Shown: positions 52,393-55,602 of the stretch, piece after piece
Layout of the letters: each line of letters opens with the position of its first letter
How positions within the stretch are numbered: position 1 is the stretch's first letter
NCBI GenBank assembly: GCA_947172705.1
Contig: CAMWCA010000019.1
Location: 1 to 55,602 of the forward strand
From: an uncultured Lachnospiraceae bacterium
GTDB lineage: Bacteria; Bacillota; Clostridia; Lachnospirales; Lachnospiraceae
Length of the DNA: 55,602 nucleotides
Reading direction: 5' to 3'
Position numbers and translations under genes: made by a program
The notes under the pieces: generated by a model
Seen by the model: the letters and a program-made list of their open reading frames with translations, nothing else
Database searches by the model: none
What the model was told of the DNA's origin: nothing

Positions 52393-52648
52393 AATGTTTT
52401 TTCTCCAATTCTGCAAAAACTACGTCTGCATCAACTGCTTCTGCTCCGTTGGCAATTTCCTGTTCAGACTCAAAAATAGCTTGATCGATGCGGTTCATTC
52501 TTACAAATTTATCATACAATTCGCTACTCATTACAACCAAGTCACTATATCCGTTTTTGGTAATAAAAATAGGCTCCTGCTCCTTGTGTGCGATGTTGGA
52601 AATCTCGGTTGTATTACGTAAATCCTTAATAGGCATAATAAGTGGCAT
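52385..52648 (-). CDS. Phd/YefM-family antitoxin
   Basis: Antitoxin of 87 residues. The N-terminal DNA-binding fold (MPLIMPIKDLRNTTEISNIA, then EPIFITKNGYSDLVVMS) is typical of Phd/YefM, and the C-terminal acidic helix would wrap the toxin. AAGGAG lies nine bases before the ATG. It overlaps the toxin gene by eight bases, the normal antitoxin-first order. Confidence 0.9.
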   Translation of the reverse strand: MPLIMPIKDLRNTTEISNIAHKEQEPIFITKNGYSDLVVMSSELYDKFVRMNRIDQAIFESEQEIANGAEAVDADVVFAELEKKHFG

Positions 52649-52654
52649 AATGTT

Positions 52655-52943
52655 TCACTCCTTTCTTTGCATAATTATAGCATAATTATGTTCAAACAAC
52701 AATAAGAATATGCAATATAATGAAAAATTAAAACTTTTACAAACCTTATCAAACACACCATTTTTTAAATCTGACAGTTGTAAAAATGGATATGCCGAAT
52801 CAATATCTGAAAACAAAAAATGCGAAAAATGTATTCTATGTCCATGGTATTCACTTTCATAGAACAACGGCATATGCCTGATAAACTGCATTTGCTAATG
52901 CTTTAAGGTTTCCATGAACATCTGAGAATACTGCAATTTTCAT
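52655..52943 (-). pseudogene. Metallophosphoesterase gene with large internal deletion
   Basis: The 5' end reads MKIAVFSDVHGNLKALANA, the classic metal-binding start of calcineurin-like phosphoesterases, and stops after 28 codons. In another frame from about 52891 a later portion follows (PLFYESEYHGHRIHFSHFLF, YPFLQLSDLKNGVFDKVCKS). The metal-binding middle is missing, and the downstream end is AT-rich and out of frame. The ATG overlaps the stop of the hydrolase gene upstream (ATGA), so it was once coupled to it. Not functional as it stands. Confidence 0.7.
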
Positions 52944-53905
52944 AACTCATCCTTTTTTGTTTCCATAAATACAGTAATACTTTCACTTATTGCTTTGTAC
53001 TCATAATCGTGAATATAATGCGGGCAGTTTAATTCTATGTACTCCCCTTCATCAACCTGTGATATATATTCTATTGGAATTTTTCTCCATGTCTCTTGAT
53101 CAAAGCCTGTTCCGCCAGAACCGTCGGAAATAAATAACAGCATTGGGAGCTGCGGAACACCCATACTGTTCACTTTTTCAGCATTTTCCTTTACCCGCGC
53201 AGTCTCATTTATCATTGTCACGGTTGCCGTCCGATTGTAGAAAACGGCTTTATAAATTTCTTTTTCATCATCTGACAATGTGCCAAACTTTACAGCGTCA
53301 CTGTCCGAAATGCCCGGTATAAAACGAGTGACACCTATATTAGCCGCCCAGCTTGCAATCCGCATCAGGGGTATGTTTATGTTCATACTGTCATAATACT
53401 CCGGAACTGCCATATCAAGCCCGATAATTGCAGATACCTCATCAGGATATTTCTGCGCCCAATATAAAGCTTCAAGCCCTGACATGGAATGCGGACAAAG
53501 GACATAGGGCGCATTTACCCCTGCGGCGGCAAGAGCAGTTCTTGTGTCTTCAAGTATGGAGTCAATGTCTCTGTCCTTATCGACAACATCGCTGAAACCG
53601 TATCCGAATTTTTCCACAACTGCAATCTGATATTTATCACTCAAAAGAGAATACAGGGACTTAAAATCCAATACAGGAGAACAAGTGCCCCCGCCTGACA
53701 TGAAAACAAGCGTTGTATCTCCGGTTCCTTCAACATAAATACTCATATTGTGTCCATCAACTTCAACCATCTGCCCTAACGGTAAACGTAATTTGGCTTC
53801 TCCTTTTAAATGAATTTGATGATTAATGTATGTGATAAGCAGCAAGATGAATACTGTAACGATCACAACAAAAAATATTTTTATAACTTTTTTCCTCTTT
53901 CTCAT
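52940..53905 (-). CDS. Alpha/beta hydrolase with N-terminal membrane anchor
   Basis: Protein of 321 residues. One N-terminal helix (IFFVVIVTVFILLLITYI) puts the hydrolase domain outside the cell. GGGTCSPVLDF lies in the oxyanion region. The nucleophile elbow is LCPHSMSGLEAL, with Pro where many have Gly. Acid and His are probably in the later part (LDMAVPEYYD, ELNCPHYIHDY). Substrate unknown. AGAGGAA precedes the ATG. The stop overlaps the start of the broken phosphoesterase. Confidence 0.85.
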   Translation of the reverse strand: MRKRKKVIKIFFVVIVTVFILLLITYINHQIHLKGEAKLRLPLGQMVEVDGHNMSIYVEGTGDTTLVFMSGGGTCSPVLDFKSLYSLLSDKYQIAVVEKFGYGFSDVVDKDRDIDSILEDTRTALAAAGVNAPYVLCPHSMSGLEALYWAQKYPDEVSAIIGLDMAVPEYYDSMNINIPLMRIASWAANIGVTRFIPGISDSDAVKFGTLSDDEKEIYKAVFYNRTATVTMINETARVKENAEKVNSMGVPQLPMLLFISDGSGGTGFDQETWRKIPIEYISQVDEGEYIELNCPHYIHDYEYKAISESITVFMETKKDEL

Positions 53906-53989
53906 AATATTCCTCTACATAAAAACTTCGATTTTACCCCCTTTGCAACTTATGATTTACCTGATTATCTTCACAGAACTTTCAACAAA

Positions 53990-54505
53990 TTAGTTTTCAT
54001 AATATCTCTTTTTTACAATTTCCATCTCAACAACATTCCAGGGTTCGCCTTGCACAATTTCTGTTTCAACAAACCCTGCTTTTCTATAACACCAATGAGC
54101 AGATTCATTGTTTTCAAAAACTCCAATCGTTATTTTATCAACCTTTAAAATATCAAATGCATACTTCAATCCTAAGATAAGCATTTGTTTCCCATAGCCC
54201 TTTCCTCGAAGCGTATCGTTAACAATAACCCATCCAAAGCGCAATTGCCTGTTATCTCCACCTGTATATCTCATAATAAAATGACCAACTGCTCTATTGT
54301 TATCATCAATTGCTGTCCAAGGATAAAAATTGTCCGGTTCAACACAATCTCCATTATTTTTACTATATTTTTCATCTATAATATCCGGGGTTATTGGATA
54401 ATTACCAAATCGCTCTCCACCCCATTTTTGAAAAACATTTTCATCCTTTATCCATTCTGCAATCAAATCCGCATCACATCTCTTATATGGTCTTAATTTC
54501 AACAT
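53990..54505 (-). CDS. GNAT-family N-acetyltransferase
   Basis: Protein of about 171 residues with the GNAT pattern: YKRCDADLIAEWIKD at the start, LRFGWVIVNDTLRGKGYGKQML as acetyl-CoA loop near residue 110 and the ending ESAHWCYRKAGFVETE. This is the RimJ/RimL-like type (inferred). I prefer the ATG at 54505, seven bases after GGAG. The one at 54511 touches it. Confidence 0.86.
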   Translation of the reverse strand: MLKLRPYKRCDADLIAEWIKDENVFQKWGGERFGNYPITPDIIDEKYSKNNGDCVEPDNFYPWTAIDDNNRAVGHFIMRYTGGDNRQLRFGWVIVNDTLRGKGYGKQMLILGLKYAFDILKVDKITIGVFENNESAHWCYRKAGFVETEIVQGEPWNVVEMEIVKKRYYEN

Positions 54506-54567
54506 TCTCATTCTCCGTGATTAAAATAAAATTGAATTTACCAAACACATGAATTACCATTTACCTG

Positions 54568-54963
54568 TTAGTTTCCGCCTATCAGAATTGTGAGAAGAAA
54601 ATCATAAACGAAATGTGCAAGAATAGGATTCCATAGAGTTCTGGAATTTTTCAGTAACCAACAGGTTAATATCCCCCACAATGATGTTGAGAAGCTCTGT
54701 ACAAGAATCCCCGCGTAATCAAACGTACCAAACCTGAATAATTTGATAAAAAACGCAGACCAATGGAGCAAGACAAACAACAAGGTTGAAATTGCCACTG
54801 CTTTTCTGTTCGACAGAGTTTTTGCAAGGGTGTTATATCCCCATCCTCTAAAGACAATTTCCTCCGTAAATTCCGATTTTGATTTGATGATTTCTAAGGG
54901 AAACCTTAATACACCTATGCTGGTTACTTTTTGCAGATAGACTGCAATAAAGCGGAAGAAGGA
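54568..54963 (-). pseudogene. 5'-truncated CPBP protease remnant
   Basis: The open frame runs 131 codons to the stop but has no start at its head. The motif TEEIVFRGWGYNTLAKTLSN lies upstream of the first usable start (GTG at 54798), so translation from there would lose the EExxxR motif. The end (NPILAHFVYDFLLTILIGGN) is normal. The missing first half was probably lost by deletion. A second, complete CPBP gene is at 49889. Confidence 0.75.
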
Positions 54964-54997
54964 TCAAAAACTACTCCCTGTCTTGAATTGTAGTAAG

Positions 54998-55027
54998 TTT
55001 AATTCCCCCGAATTCGAGGGAATTAAA
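54998..55027. terminator. Palindromic hairpin after the KilA-N gene
   Basis: TTTAATTCCC (54998-55007) pairs perfectly with GGGAATTAAA (55018-55027). The inner bases are almost palindromic too. There is no clear T run, so it may be a weak terminator, or a site for a protein. Confidence 0.5.
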
Positions 55028-55602
55028 TCACTTCAAGACCTTTGTTGTCTGTTCTTCCAAAATAGACATCTGATGTATGGCAATCTTGTTAAGTTTTATT
55101 AAGCGTTCTTTCTGGTTCAGCCCATCTTCGATCAACACTGCGTTAATGTTTTCCATATTTGACAGGCATATCAATTCATTTATGCTCGCATAATCCCTGA
55201 TATTGCCCTTTTTATCAGGATTCTTATCCCGCCATTGTTTCGCCGTCATGCCAAATAATGCCATATTCAGCACATCGGCTTCAGATGCGTAAATAATAGA
55301 GGTCTGCTGTGGTGTAAGTTCCGGCGGAATAAGATTAACCTTAATGGCATCTGTATGTATCCGGTAGTTAATTTTTGCCAATTCTCTCTTAGCACTCCAT
55401 CCAAGTAAAGCTTGTTCTTCTTTCTTTAACCGCTCAAATTCCTTGATAAGGTATAATTTGAATTGCGGAGATACCCAGCTTGCAAACTCAAACGCAATAT
55501 CTTTATATGCGTATGTACCGCCATATCGTCCCGCTTTTGCTACAATCCCCTTTGAATTTGTGCGGGATACCCATTGCTTAACCGACATAATAAAACGGTT
55601 TA
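55028..55602 (-). CDS. KilA-N domain protein, cut by the window end
   Basis: The visible part codes for the end of a phage-type KilA-N protein: NRFIMSVKQWVSRTNSKGIV, GRYGGTYAYKDIAFEFASWV, PQFKLYLIKEFERLKKEE, then a C-terminal domain ending TTKVLK. The frame stays open to the last base, and the ATG at 55588 is internal. The missing N-terminal part lies beyond the window. Such genes are carried by prophages and mobile elements, and none is recognisable next to it here. Function unknown, possibly an antirepressor. Confidence 0.82.
   Translation of the reverse strand, partial: NRFIMSVKQWVSRTNSKGIVAKAGRYGGTYAYKDIAFEFASWVSPQFKLYLIKEFERLKKEEQALLGWSAKRELAKINYRIHTDAIKVNLIPPELTPQQTSIIYASEADVLNMALFGMTAKQWRDKNPDKKGNIRDYASINELICLSNMENINAVLIEDGLNQKERLIKLNKIAIHQMSILEEQTTKVLK

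Overview
The window looks like a chromosomal segment of a gut-type Lachnospiraceae (Clostridia, Bacillota). This is inferred from gene content: a single-chain PurL of about 1270 residues, LacI-type regulators beside maltodextrin transporters, a ClpC/RadA/SH3 cluster, a DUF6142-like protein, a small protein that databases usually call 'endosialidase', strong AGGAGG ribosome sites and many T-tailed hairpins. No rRNA, CRISPR array or prophage is present, and there is one tRNA (Trp, CCA).

Layout. (1) 1-2503: a compact peptide-modification locus on the minus strand. It holds a 26-residue Cys-containing peptide gene too short for usual gene callers, an attenuator, and two overlapping radical SAM genes. 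(2) 2571-6389: purL with its own promoter and terminator. (3) 6459-12606: LacI regulator divergent from a maltodextrin operon (binding lipoprotein, two permeases, cytoplasmic GH13 enzyme). (4) 12698-15665: minus-strand operon of a small unknown protein, a TetR regulator, an intact zinc deacylase (AstE/AspA, M14-like) and a paralogue that has lost the metal ligands. (5) 15805-24258: a second maltodextrin locus (malQ, binding protein with a one-base frameshift, two permeases, secreted amylase lipoprotein) divergent from another LacI regulator. (6) 24363-35573: tRNA-Trp, an LCP protein, radA, clpC, an SH3 membrane protein and purE-purM-purN-purD. (7) 35702-35948: a foldback MITE-like element with 7-bp flanking repeats, inserted exactly at the stop codon of an M29 aminopeptidase. 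(8) 35940-39208: pyrE, a 50-residue membrane peptide, DUF6142-like protein and M29 aminopeptidase. (9) 39564-55602: an accessory region with a secreted FN3 protein, a GT-C-like membrane protein, several small regulators with clear operators, a DUF4143 ATPase, a TetR/MutS-like/HD-GYP group, a CPBP protease, acetyltransferases, a Phd/ParE-type toxin-antitoxin pair, three gene remnants and a KilA-N gene cut by the window end.

How it fits together. The two maltodextrin loci form a starch-use programme: a surface amylase makes oligomers, two ABC importers take them up, and MalQ and the cyclomaltodextrinase-type enzyme process them. No ATPase subunit is encoded, so a shared MsmX/MsmK-type ATPase elsewhere is likely. 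Both loci carry a hairpin just after the binding-protein gene, which would make that protein more abundant than the permeases. The purine genes (purL, purEMND) and pyrE are housekeeping.

The best candidate for something undescribed is the peptide/two-radical-SAM locus at 157-2503. The foldback element, the active/inactive deacylase pair, the 33-bp-spaced repeats upstream of the DUF4143 ATPase and the TetR-MutS-like operon are the next most interesting.
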